DNA of 64,000 nt from Bremia lactucae (lineage: Eukaryota; Oomycota; Peronosporomycetes; Peronosporales; Peronosporaceae), in contig NC_090610.1 in NCBI RefSeq assembly GCF_004359215.1, positions 13,621,752 through 13,685,751 on the forward strand, given 5' to 3'. Positions 1 through 8,729 of the stretch are shown here, in pieces. The stretch's first letter is position 1. The number at the start of each line of letters is the position of its first letter. Both the position numbers and the translations under genes were made by a program. The notes under the pieces were generated by a model. It was given only the letters and a program-made list of their open reading frames with translations, searched no databases and was not told the origin of the DNA.

Positions 1-1043
1 GCAGAACTCATGCGTCTCGCACGCTGGTTCTTGCCATCGCCCTTTGGGAAGGGAGTCCTCTTGCTGGGCATTTTTGCCCCAGCAGGGACCCTGGCATAGC
101 AGCGAGCCATCATATGGCCGCGCTTGCCGCATTTAAAACAGACCACGTCTGCATTGCCCAACTCCATAGGAGTGGCATCTGTCCTCTCGGCCGACGGCTT
201 ATACCAAGCTGTCGCCGAGGCACTGTTGTAGGATTGCTCCTCAACTAAGGCAATTTGGATTGCCTCTTCCATCGTCGACGGCACCTTTCTGAAAAGGGCC
301 TGTCGCGATGGGCCATGCCGTAGTCCGTTCATAAACGTGGGCACCTTAATGTGCTCCGGAATCGGACCTACGGTTATGGATGCGGACAGCGAGCGCATCT
401 CTTGCACATACTCTTGCAGAGATCGCTTCGCCTGTCGCGCCCCAAAGAAGCGCGCCTGAAGCAACACTTCGTTGTTCGGCGGCTGGTACATGGCGCGAAT
501 CTTATCCTTAAAGATCGCCCATGAGGGGAACGCTTTTCTGTCCGCCATAAGCGCCGAGTAAGCCCACTCTGAGGCCTTACCGCGCAGATGCGACATAGCG
601 TACGACACCATCCGGCTGTCGTCCTCGATGAGCTGGGCGACACCACATTGCTCCACGGCTAAAAGCCAGTGGACAATCGTGTGCGCCGCAGTTCCATCGA
701 ACTTGGGCGGGTCCATCCGAATGGGCCTCGGCTGATGCGGCCGGGCAGAGAGCATCTCAACAGTCCTGTTGAGAGCCTCGCTCCGAGCCTGCTCATGCCT
801 CAGCTCATCCTGAGTCTGAGTGACGGACTCCGCCGCAGCATGGCTCTGTGCCTCGGACGCGGCCCTCCGCTGTCCGAGCACAAATGCCTCAAACTGCTCC
901 AACTGAGCAACATGTTGCTCAGGAGGACTACCCAGGAGCCTGGCCAGGGCTTGTTCACCAAGTCCCTGCGCCATTAGCCCTGCCACCTCCCGATGATGTT
1001 CGGAGAGGTGGGGAAAATGAGCCCAATCAATGTTGAGGCTCAT
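1..1043 (-). CDS. gag: Fam1 Ty3/gypsy gag polyprotein, 3' end outside window
   Basis: This is the capsid/nucleocapsid polyprotein of a Ty3/gypsy retrotransposon, which would package element RNA into cytoplasmic particles. I read it codon by codon and found an uninterrupted frame of about 347 codons from ATG (1041-1043) to the window edge. It starts MSLNIDWAHF. Residues 1-110 are Gln/Glu-rich and helical-looking. The middle part is a Retrotrans_gag-like capsid region (LRGKASEWAYSALM, FPSWAIFKDKI, YVQEMRSLSA). A CX2CX4HX4C zinc knuckle (CFKCGKRGHMMARC, near 101-143) follows, then a basic tail. The matching 5' LTR lies upstream at 1100-1652. It is the only fully open gag in the window; the homologues at 7.7, 19.4 and 58.2 kb are broken. 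I chose this ATG because the homologues share it. Confidence 0.85.
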   Translation of the reverse strand, partial: MSLNIDWAHFPHLSEHHREVAGLMAQGLGEQALARLLGSPPEQHVAQLEQFEAFVLGQRRAASEAQSHAAAESVTQTQDELRHEQARSEALNRTVEMLSARPHQPRPIRMDPPKFDGTAAHTIVHWLLAVEQCGVAQLIEDDSRMVSYAMSHLRGKASEWAYSALMADRKAFPSWAIFKDKIRAMYQPPNNEVLLQARFFGARQAKRSLQEYVQEMRSLSASITVGPIPEHIKVPTFMNGLRHGPSRQALFRKVPSTMEEAIQIALVEEQSYNSASATAWYKPSAERTDATPMELGNADVVCFKCGKRGHMMARCYARVPAGAKMPSKRTPFPKGDGKNQRARRMSS

Positions 1044-1085
1044 CCTCACGTACACACGCAGAGATGCGGGTCGTGGGAAGGATTT

Positions 1086-1099
1086 CAAGTGCTACCAAG
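1086..1099 (-). promoter_or_regulatory. Primer-binding site of the Fam1 element
   Basis: Directly after the LTR end (TACA) the minus strand reads CTTGGTAGCACTTG. The TGGTAGCA core recurs next to the 5' LTRs of Fam1, Fam3 and Fam4 here, some copies degraded. It fits a tRNA 3' end (CCA) primer for minus-strand cDNA synthesis. I did not identify the tRNA. Confidence 0.6.
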
Positions 1100-1652
1100 T
1101 GTAGGCGGGCACGTCGTAATGCGGCCACGCTCTACTTAGCACACACCCTAGCACAGCGAGGAAGCGGTTTGCACCTGCTTCTCTTGCGTGCAGTGAGGTA
1201 GTTGTGGTGGGCGCGCAAGCGACCTCACCCAACACACTAAGAACTCTGGTGAAGTGACGTCACGGGAGCGGTAATCCGTCTCCTCGTGCGCACTTACCAA
1301 GTAGGTAGTAAATTTCAGACTGATTTATATTTAATAGAATTAAATACAAATACCTATTTTTACCAATTAAAATGATATCTCTATAGATATCATTTAATAT
1401 GTATTGCGAGCGTATCTTTATAGATACCTCGCGTAACTGATGACGCTAGCCGTCATCATGGATGACGCTGGGCGTCATCCCTCCTAATGTGAATGCACCC
1501 ATGTGCATCACATCCACAAGGGTTGGTCACAAATGTGCACCACACCCGAGTGTTGGGTCTAATTACTATTATTTAGTAATTGACCATCCCCTTAAGTACC
1601 AAATGTACTTAATGGGGACTGTGTAACATTAGGGCAACTCTAGCCCGTTACA
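1100..1652 (-). repeat. 5' LTR of Fam1 element (553 bp)
   Basis: On the minus strand this starts TGTAACGGGC and ends GCCTACA, so it has TG...CA ends, and it is followed by the primer-binding site and gag. Homologous LTRs occur at 1871-2421, 8127-8647, 18810-19335 and 57624-58132. The half nearest 1652 is a chain of short inverted repeats. Confidence 0.85.
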
Positions 1653-1870
1653 TATAAGGTCAGGTCTATAAGAAGTATCAATACGTGGGAAGCTAAATAT
1701 ATATATACATGTTTTCTTTTCCCTTATTTTAAGCCTTCCTCAGTACTTACCTATAACTGTTAAGCCACGCCCAGCAACTTAAAATTCTTCATCTGCACGT
1801 CGTGTACGTGAAGTATTCGGCGGCACCTTTATTTTCACTTTTATCAGTGTAGGTTAGCTAACCGTGAGAC
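1653..1870. repeat. Relic fragment, probably old LTR sequence
   Basis: There is no gene here. The 3' half (about 1725-1860) resembles the U5 part of the Fam2/Fam3 LTRs near 22.2 and 56.5 kb, with a CTTCCTC box, a TGTACGTGAAG box, a GGCACC box and an ATCAGTGTAGGTTA box in the same order. It separates two Fam1-type LTRs. Confidence 0.35.
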
Positions 1871-2421
1871 TGTATGCGGGCACGTCTTAATGCGGCCACG
1901 CTCTACTCAGACGCACACCCTAACACAGCGACAAGCGGTAAGACCGTCTTCACTTACGTGCAGTGAGGTAGTTGTGGTGGGCGCCTTAGCTATCTCACCC
2001 AACGCACTAAGTACTTTAGTAAAATGTCGTCACGGGAGAGGTAATCCGGCTCCTCGTGCGCACTTACCAAGTAGGAACTTGTTTTCAGACTGATTATATT
2101 TAATTGTATTAGATATAAATACCTATTTTTACCAATTAAAAATGTCAACTCTGTAGATAACACTAATATGTATTGCGAGCGAATCTTTCTAGATACCTCG
2201 CCTAATGGATGACGCTAGCCGTCCTCACGGATGACGCTAGGCGTCATCCTCCTAATGTGAATGCATCTATGTGCATCACATACGCAAGTGTTGGACACAA
2301 TGTGAGCCACGCCCAAGTGGTGGGTCTAAGTACTCTATTTAAGTAATTGACCACCCCGTTAAGTACACCAAGTGTACTTAACGGGGACTGTGTAACATAT
2401 GGGCAACTTTAGCCCATTACA
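1871..2421 (-). repeat. Fam1-type LTR (551 bp), 3' LTR by context
   Basis: This is homologous end to end to the LTR at 1100-1652. No primer-binding site follows it on the minus strand. On its other side (2422-2436) the minus strand has a purine tract, AAGGCGGGGGG, directly before TGTAATGGGC. It is therefore the 3' LTR of a minus-strand element whose body lay to the right and has since been replaced or rearranged. Confidence 0.7.
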
Positions 2422-2550
2422 CCCCCCGCCTTAAAGAACGAATTACATTTTTAAATTCGTCATAGAGGAACGAGGAACTCCGAGCAGCTTTACGCGTCGC
2501 TAGTTCACTCAATCAATCTAGCGCACGTGTTTTTATACACGGCGCCAAAG

Positions 2551-3645
2551 ATGCCACCTAAAAGGGGCCACGTTGGTGGGTCGTCTGCGAAGACGCCAAC
2601 TCAACCTCACACTAAGCGCACGCGCCGCGTTAATTCGCCGGCCGCGTCTAATGCCTTAGTCGAAACGCCGATAGCTACTGCTGCTGTTGCATTAACGGGG
2701 CAGAAGGATCCATCCCATTTTAACAGTGAGGAAGTTGATCCGTCGCTCATTGTCGATCGACACCGTTGCCGTCACCTCATAGTAGTGATGCGGACAACGA
2801 GCTAATGAGGAAGGATGATGGTGCAGTATTGCCCATTCAAACTTCTCTCATTGCTCACGACATGGAGACTGCAACATTTACTAATGCTGTCTCGTCGTCT
2901 GCGCTGCATAGCGCAGCGACCATAATCAGAGCGCTGCCCATAAAGGCGCAGCTACTTCTCCGTTGGGAAAAACCACAACGCCTTACGCTCAAAACATTAT
3001 CCATAATGGTTCTGACATAGAGGATTCTGAGCCTAAAACTCCGCCGACGACACGTGAACGTGCTCAGTCAGTCTCACAAGCCAGTCGTTTAGAACGTGGC
3101 TATGTGACGAATAACATATCAGTGATGCCCCCTCCATCTAAATGGCCTCGTTAAAACGAACGGGCCAAAAGCGTCGCTCCTAAAGCGCGCTCTCGTAGAC
3201 GCACATAATTATTATGGCGTCTTTAAATCATGGAGGGCTCAGGAAAAATCGCTTGGGCGTATTTTCCCGATCCCGGTCGTGTTGCGTTCAAACGAAACGC
3301 CCGACCAATACGAGGCGGAATTCCTGCGCCGCATTCATCCGCATTCCGATGCGATGAAACAGCGGTCGCAGCGAATTAATTTCGCCCGCTTGCGTGTGTA
3401 AGAAATCATGGGCGGTACCATACCCTCTGTTTCTTCTCACAACGCTGTTTCTGCTAGTCCATTTGAGACTTGCGAAGAGGCCTCAGCTAGTGCTCGCTTT
3501 CATTGGCAGTCACCAAGCCGAGCACGTCAATACGTAGGAAATCGATCGGTGTCCTAGAGTCAAAACTCTTCGGGTAACCTCTCCATTGGACGAGGATGAT
3601 CCACGTTTTATATCTGGTTTTGGCGATATGTATTTGAGCTGATAG
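2551..3645 (+). pseudogene. Decayed antisense-type extra ORF, Fam2-like
   Basis: The plus-strand coding trace starts MPPKRGHVGGSS (2551). It continues over at least two frameshifts through a Ser/Pro/Thr/Asn-rich stretch (SEPKTPPTTRERAQS) into a frame reading YYGVFKSWRAQEKSLG, then PDQYEAEFLRRIHPHSD, then IMGGTIPSVSSHN and VTSPLDEDDPRFISG, ending at TGA near 3645. The SSHNA block matches the minus-strand frame at 21.02-21.26 kb, which lies opposite pol next to a 3' LTR. Here it also lies against the inside of a 3' LTR (1871-2421) on the opposite strand. It is not a known gag, PR, RT or IN domain, and I do not recognise its function. The join to plus-strand integrase at about 3647 is a rearrangement. 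Confidence 0.55.
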
Positions 3646-3649
3646 GTAG

Positions 3650-4544
3650 CAAGCTCTACATGTCGACCGCAGATCATCTTCAGACCGATGGCCAAACAGA
3701 ACGTGCCAATCGGGTCGTGGCGGATGTCTTACGCACTATAGCAACTCCCAAAGAGTGGAGCAAGCAATTGCCCTTTGTGGAGTTCGCTATAAATAACAGT
3801 GTCCACGCCAGTACGGGTGAGACACCGTTTTATATTAACGGACTGCGCCATCCTCGGACGCCAGTCTCGTTTGTGCGCAGCCCGAGTCTTAGTGGGGGAG
3901 GGCCCCTCACTATGCTCGGTGCGAAAGAGGGACATAGTTTCGTCAATATGACGATGACCCATGAGGGTATCATCTCAAAGACAGAAACTTGCCCTAGTGA
4001 CCCTGCCAGTTTAGCAGTGGTCAATAAAACTACGCCTTATGACCGACCTCTTGGCGGTATCATAGGCGAGTTTGATGCTAAAAGCGTGAGCGAGGCTCAA
4101 CGCTTTGTGGATGAGCAATTAGCCATCACACGTAAAGTCCGTGACGCAATGGCAAGCGCACAGGACAAGCAAAAAGAATATGCGGACCGAAATGGTCGCA
4201 AAAACAATGAACGCTTTAGAGTGGGTGAAAAAGTACTATTAAGTACTGCTACCCTACCTAAAAATGCAATTTCTGTACTACCTGGAGGTACTACGAAGTT
4301 GTTGCCGCGTTTCATTGGGCCCTTTACGGTGGTTGAAGAGGTTGGAGACCTAAATTATAGGCTCACCCTTCCCCCGTATATGAAGACGCACCCCGTATTT
4401 TACGTGGGTCGTCTGAAACGGTATGTAGACCCAAATGAGGTCACATACCCCCATCTGGTTAAGGAGACCGATGGTGACGCCGACTGTGAGTCGAGCGTCG
4501 TTCGGGTGAGGGGGACGGTGAAGGCGAAAAGCTATCAGACCGAT
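3650..4544 (+). pseudogene. Fam2 integrase C-terminal region, copy 1, cut by gap
   Basis: This open frame covers the end of a Ty3/gypsy integrase. It has the core-domain end (MSTADHLQTDGQTERANR, INNSVHASTGETPFYING), a linker, then the RFIGPFTVVEEVGDLNYRL and HPVFYVGRLKRYV blocks typical of the integrase C-terminal domain, then PHLVKETDGD. RT, RNase H and the start of integrase are missing, and the frame runs into Ns at 4545. Over about 885 bp it matches 4825-5709 with only a few differences (for example LQTDG/PQTDG and DEQLA/DERLA). It is either a tandem duplication or a scaffolding artefact. Confidence 0.75.
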
Positions 4545-4809
4545 NNNNNNNNNNNNNNNNNNNNNNNNNNNNNNNNNNNNNNNNNNNNNNNNNNNNNNNN
4601 NNNNNNNNNNNNNNNNNNNNNNNNNNNNNNNNNNNNNNNNNNNNNNNNNNNNNNNNNNNNNNNNNNNNNNNNNNNNNNNNNNNNNNNNNNNNNNNNNNNN
4701 NNNNNNNNNNNNNNNNNNNNNNNNNNNNNNNNNNNNNNNNNNNNNNNNNNNNNNNNNNNNNNNNNNNNNNNNNNNNNNNNNNNNNNNNNNNNNNNNNNNN
4801 NNNNNNNNN
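4545..4809. other. Assembly gap (265 Ns)
   Basis: A run of N sits between two nearly identical integrase copies. The reading frame predicted through it is meaningless. Confidence 1.
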
Positions 4810-5922
4810 GGTAGCAAGCTCCACATGTCGACCGCAGATCATCCCCAGACCGATGGCCAAACAGAACGTGCCAATCGGGTCGTGGCGGATGTCTTACGCA
4901 CTATAGCAACTCCCAAAGAGTGGAGCAAGCAATTGCCCTTTGTGGAGTTCGCTATAAATAACAGTGTCCACGCCAGTACGGGTGAGACACCGTTTTATAT
5001 TAACGGACTGCGCCATCCTCGGACGCCAGTCTCGTTTGTGCGCAGCCCGAGTCTTAGTGGGGGAGGGCCCCTCACTATGCTCGGTGCGAAAGAGGGACAT
5101 AGTTTCGTCAATATGACGATGACCCATGAGGGTATCATCTCAAAGACAGAAACTTGCCCTAGTGACCCTGCCAGTTTAGCAGTGGTCAATAAAACTACGC
5201 CTTATGACCGACCTCTTGGCGGTATCATAGGCGAGTTTGATGCTAAAAGCGTGAGCGAGGCTCAACGCTTTGTGGATGAGCGATTAGCCATCACACGTAA
5301 AGTCCGTGACGCAATGGCAAGCGCACAGGACAAGCAAAAAGAATATGCGGACCGAAATGGTCGCAAAAACAATGAACGCTTTAGAGTGGGTGAAAAAGTA
5401 CTATTAAGTACTGCTACCCTACCTAAAAATGCAATTTCTGTACTACCTGGAGGTACTACGAAGTTGTTGCCGCGTTTCATTGGGCCCTTTACGGTGGTTG
5501 AAGAGGTTGGAGACCTAAATTATAGGCTCACCCTTCCCCCGTATATGAAGACGCACCCCGTATTTTACGTGGGTCGTCTGAAACGGTATGTAGACCCAAA
5601 TGAGGTCACATACCCCCATCTGGTTAAGGAGACCGATGGTGACGCCGACTGTGAGTCGAGCGTCGTTCGGGTGAGGGGGACGTTGAAGGTGAAAAATTTT
5701 CAGCCGACCGACTCCTCCCACCACCAACAGGACTCGGAGAGCGAGGAACAGCACGCGAGTGACGCGGACCCCTTAGCATTATCTTCTCCAGAAGGTCCAA
5801 GCGAGTCTTCAGGCGCTCATAATCCTGACGAGCCTTCGCTCGGACATCATAAAGATCCGAGGTTCATCGCAAGCCTTGAGATCCAAATACGTCGGTTAGC
5901 AGCGCCAAACGTCTGTGACTAA
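4810..5922 (+). CDS. pol: Fam2 pol, integrase C-terminal part (5'-truncated), open
   Basis: This is an open frame of 365 codons from ATG 4825 that reads back into the gap. Integrase would insert element cDNA into nuclear DNA. The core-domain end QTDGQTERANR with its Glu is present, followed by the GPFTVVEEVGDLNYRL and HPVFYVGRLKRYV blocks of the C-terminal domain. I see no chromodomain. A Ser/Asp/Glu/His-rich tail (DSESEEQHASDADP) runs to TGA at 5922. The last 270 bp overlap, on the opposite strand, the end of the Fam2 extra ORF. The start shown is only the first in-frame Met; the true pol start lies in missing sequence. Confidence 0.7.
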   Translation, partial: GSKLHMSTADHPQTDGQTERANRVVADVLRTIATPKEWSKQLPFVEFAINNSVHASTGETPFYINGLRHPRTPVSFVRSPSLSGGGPLTMLGAKEGHSFVNMTMTHEGIISKTETCPSDPASLAVVNKTTPYDRPLGGIIGEFDAKSVSEAQRFVDERLAITRKVRDAMASAQDKQKEYADRNGRKNNERFRVGEKVLLSTATLPKNAISVLPGGTTKLLPRFIGPFTVVEEVGDLNYRLTLPPYMKTHPVFYVGRLKRYVDPNEVTYPHLVKETDGDADCESSVVRVRGTLKVKNFQPTDSSHHQQDSESEEQHASDADPLALSSPEGPSESSGAHNPDEPSLGHHKDPRFIASLEIQIRRLAAPNVCD

Positions 5923-6057
5923 ACGGACAAAGGTAAGGCAGCCGCGAGCAAATCGCCACTCCTATCGGGCGCCGCCTGCACTGTTGGATGCGGGTGGGAA
6001 TCAACGCTTCCTTGTTGGCAGTTGGCTTGCCCACCGCCCCATGAGGCAAAGGTATCA
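5650..6057 (-). pseudogene. 3' end of Fam2 antisense ORF (coiled coil and RS tail)
   Basis: The minus-strand frame reads DTFASWGGGQANCQQGSVDS, then a stop (TAG in place of the CAG seen at 20.9 kb). After further breaks it continues as VRAKARQDYERLKTRLDLLE and a tail RSRSAENFSPSTSPSPERRS. The copy at 20.59-21.02 kb gives the same protein with substitutions (GQANFQQGSVDF, VRAKARQGYERLKTRLDLFE, RSRSAESFSPSPSPSPERRS). Conservation in this frame, opposite pol, is the evidence for coding. At about 6057 the homology stops and Fam1 gag sequence begins. Confidence 0.55.
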
Positions 6058-6290
6058 GTTGGGCAATGCAGACGTGGTCTGTTATAATTGCGGCAAGCGC
6101 GGCTGTATGATGACTCGCTGCCATGCCAGGATCCCTGCTGGGGCAAAGATGCCCAGCAAGAGGGCTCCCTTCTCAAAAGGCGATGGCAAGAACCAGCGTG
6201 TGAGACGCATGAGTTCTGCATCGACCACTGAGGGAACGGGAGCGCGTCGTCTGTTACCAATCGCGTCAGCTGCAACGAAATGCAGGAGCG
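6058..6290 (+). pseudogene. Fam1 gag fragment: zinc knuckle and basic tail
   Basis: The plus-strand fragment begins in LGNADVVCYNCGKRG, the nucleocapsid part of Fam1 gag, followed by PAGAKMPSKRAPFSKGDG and RRMSSA. The knuckle's His is replaced by Cys (CYNCGKRGCMMTRC). Upstream it is fused to a Fam2 pol tail. Downstream, near 6290, it meets Fam1 RNase H sequence on the opposite strand, so parts of one element type lie head to head after an inversion or deletion. Confidence 0.7.
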
Positions 6291-7735
6291 TTGCCGATTG
6301 CAAAATTACTTGCATCGGGAGACGACGCTTAAGGGCTCATTCGCGTCTGGCATTGCCAAGAACGGTGCCTCTACAAGAGATTGCTTCACTGATGAGAACG
6401 CATCTTCTTGTTCTTTTAACCAAACCCATTCCGCGTCCTTTTTAAGGAGGTCAGATAATGATTTAGCTTGCTCCGCGTAATTCTTGCTATATTTATGCAA
6501 TTAATTAGCGAGCCCTAGGAATTGGCGCAAATCCTTCACATGCCGTGGGATTGGTCATTCTTTTATCGATTTTACCTTGTCTGGGTCTGCTCCGACACCA
6601 TGTGTACCTACGATGCAGCCCAGCAAAGGTATCTCGGGGAACCCTATGACGCATTATTGCAAGTTGACATACAATTGGGCGTCCTTCAAAGTCGGCAACA
6701 CAGCGTCTAAATGACGCTTGTGCGACTCTATTGCGCTCAGCCCGTCCTCGGCCCTACTATGCACGAATACATCAAAGTAATGTAGCGCGTAGACACGGTG
6801 CTGACGCATCACGTGAGCCATCGATCGGTTTAATGTCGCTGGTGCGTTCTTCAAACCTTGGGGCATCACAAGCCACTCCCAAAGCATACCGCTTGGGTGC
6901 TTAGAGCTGTTTTGGCTACATCGGACTCTCTCATGAGTACCTGATAGTAGCCATCCTTTAAATCCAACGCGTAAAAGATAGTTGACTTTCCAATGGAGTT
7001 CAACAAAAAATCTTTCCGCGGGATTGGCGTTTGCGCCGGTATGGACGCCATGTTCAGCTTATTGTAAGCATGAACCTCGTGCCATACATGGGGGGCTTTA
7101 CGCACACAAAAGGTCGGGCTGCAGTGAGGCGATTTACTCTCACGCACATATCCCGCCTTGGCTCGCTTGTCGAAGAACTCATCAGAATAATTGACTTGTT
7201 CTTTCGGCAAAGGCCATTGCCTAGTCACACAATACTTGGTGCCAGGTTCGAGGTCAATTCCGTGCCCGATGCCCTATCTGCTGGTAGGCGGCTCGGCACT
7301 TCTTCTGGGAACATATTGCTATGTTTCTACAAACCTCAAAGAATGGACTGTCGCTTAACCCAGACTTGAGCAGCGAACCGTTTCTTTTTTTCGTTTCTAA
7401 GACGCGCTCGTCCATTGTGGACGAGGAGCACCAGTCCACCAAGTTCTCTTTTGGAACTGGCGTGACTATTTCGTGGATCTTTCCTTCCTTTAATTCGGCA
7501 AGGAACAGATCCCACGACATCTCCGGGAGATTTACTATCCCCTCGGCAGATTTAAAGACTTGCCGGAGCACCTCAACTGAGGATGCCTCCGCAATTTCGT
7601 CTTTGACGGCCTCAAATACCTCGTTCGAAGGCCCGTCCTCTTCATTAGAGACTGATCCAAAGGTCACTCGTTTAGACGTGCCTTTCATCGTCCTAATCTG
7701 TCGGGTACTCGTTTTTCAAGTTACCACGACCCTTT
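6291..7735 (-). pseudogene. Fam1 pol remnant: protease/RT linker, RT, start of RNase H
   Basis: Three main frames on the minus strand together cover the start of pol. The linker is at 7254-7688 (KRVTFGSVSNEEDGPSNEV). The RT fingers and palm are at 6866-7228 (RESKSPHCSPTFCVRK, IPAQTPIPRKD, YALDLKDGYYQVLM). The RT palm continues at 6654-6887 (MLWEWLVMPQGLKNAPATLN). The connection to RNase H is at 6306-6500 (MHKYSKNYAEQAKSLSDLL). The catalytic F/Y-x-D-D box reads YFDV: the second Asp codon is now GTA (6768-6770). The piece stops in early RNase H, and integrase is absent. Confidence 0.8.
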
Positions 7736-8070
7736 AACAATCGTGTGCGCTGCAGTTCCATCGAACTTGGGCGGGTCCATCTGAATGGGCCTCGGTTGAT
7801 GCGGTCGGGCAGAGAGCATCTCAACAGTCCTGTTGAGAGCCTGCTCAAGCCAGGACTCCGCCGCAGCATGGCTCAATGCCTCGGATGCGGCTTACCGCTG
7901 TCCGAGCACGAATGCCTCAAACTTCTCCAACTGAGCAACATGTTGCTCAGGAGGACTGCCCAAGAGCCTGGCCAGGGCTTGTTCACCAAGTCCCTGCGCT
8001 ATGAGTCCTGCCACCTCCCGATGATGTCGGAGATTTGTGGGAATTGAGCCCAATCAATATTGAGGCTCAT
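7736..8070 (-). pseudogene. Fam1 gag N-terminal fragment
   Basis: The ATG at 8068-8070 gives MSLNIDWAQF, matching the left-edge gag start. The frame breaks within the first tens of codons, but homology to the Gln/Glu-rich N-terminus continues to the KFDG region near 7770. At about 7736 it joins the protease/RT linker directly, so the capsid, zinc knuckle and protease are deleted. Confidence 0.7.
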
Positions 8071-8126
8071 TCTCACATACGGTAGCAGAAATGTGGGTCA
8101 TGGGAAGGATTTCAAGTGCTACCAAG

Positions 8127-8647
8127 TGTAGGGGGCACGTCTCTGCGGCCACACTCTACTTAGACACAGACCCTAGCATAGCGAGGAAGCGGTTAGACCG
8201 TCTTCTCTTGCGTGCAGTGAGGTAGTTGTGGTGGGCGCCTTAGCGACCTCACTCAACAAACTACGTACTCTGGTAAGTGTCGTCACGGGAGCGGTAGTCC
8301 GGCTCCTCGTGCGCACTTACCAAGTAGGAAGTAGTTTTCAGACTGATTTATATTTATTCGTGTTAAATATAAATACCTATTTTTACCAATCAAAAATGTC
8401 ATCGCTGTAGATAACACTAATATGTATTGCGTATCATTCTAGATACCTGGCGTAACGGATGACGCTACGCGTCATCCCTCCTAATGTGAATGCATATATG
8501 TGCATCACATACACGAGGGTTGGTCACAATGTGAACTACACCCAAGTAATGGGTCTAACTCTATTTAAGTAATTGACCATCCCCTTTAGTACACCAAGTG
8601 TACTTAACAGGGACTGTGTAACATTAGGGCAACTTTAACCTGTTATA
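8127..8647 (-). repeat. 5' LTR of deleted Fam1 element (521 bp)
   Basis: It is homologous to 1100-1652. The minus strand runs from a degraded start (TATAACAGGTT) to CCCTACA, then ACTTGGTAGCACTTG and gag. With 6291-8070 it forms one internally deleted minus-strand element. Confidence 0.8.
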
Positions 8648-8679
8648 GAGGTAGTACAAGCGAAGGGTGCCCAGTTACA
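8648..8679 (+). repeat. U5 remnant of a Fam3-type LTR plus primer-binding site
   Basis: The sequence GGGTGCCCAGTTACA (ending 8679) followed by CCTGGAAG matches the LTR-end/primer-site boundary of Fam3 and Fam4 elements (TGCCCC..TTACA then CCTGGTAG). It marks the 5' end of the decayed plus-strand gag that follows. Confidence 0.45.
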
Positions 8680-8729
8680 CCTGGAAGAATTTTGAGGTCC
8701 GTGTAACGAGCGCGTACTAACCATCAAAC

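Noticed and set aside
848..1036. Plus-strand ORFs at 669-1036 and 7745-8047
   Set aside because: They are exact shadows of the minus-strand Fam1 gag, which has the domain evidence.
1438..1480. CRISPR-like or operator-like repeats in the LTR
   Set aside because: The repeats are inverted, not regularly spaced direct repeats, and recur only as part of Fam1 LTRs.
4350..4860. Minus-strand frames running through the N-gap
   Set aside because: They are artefacts of translating Ns, and the readable ends are antisense shadows of the integrase.
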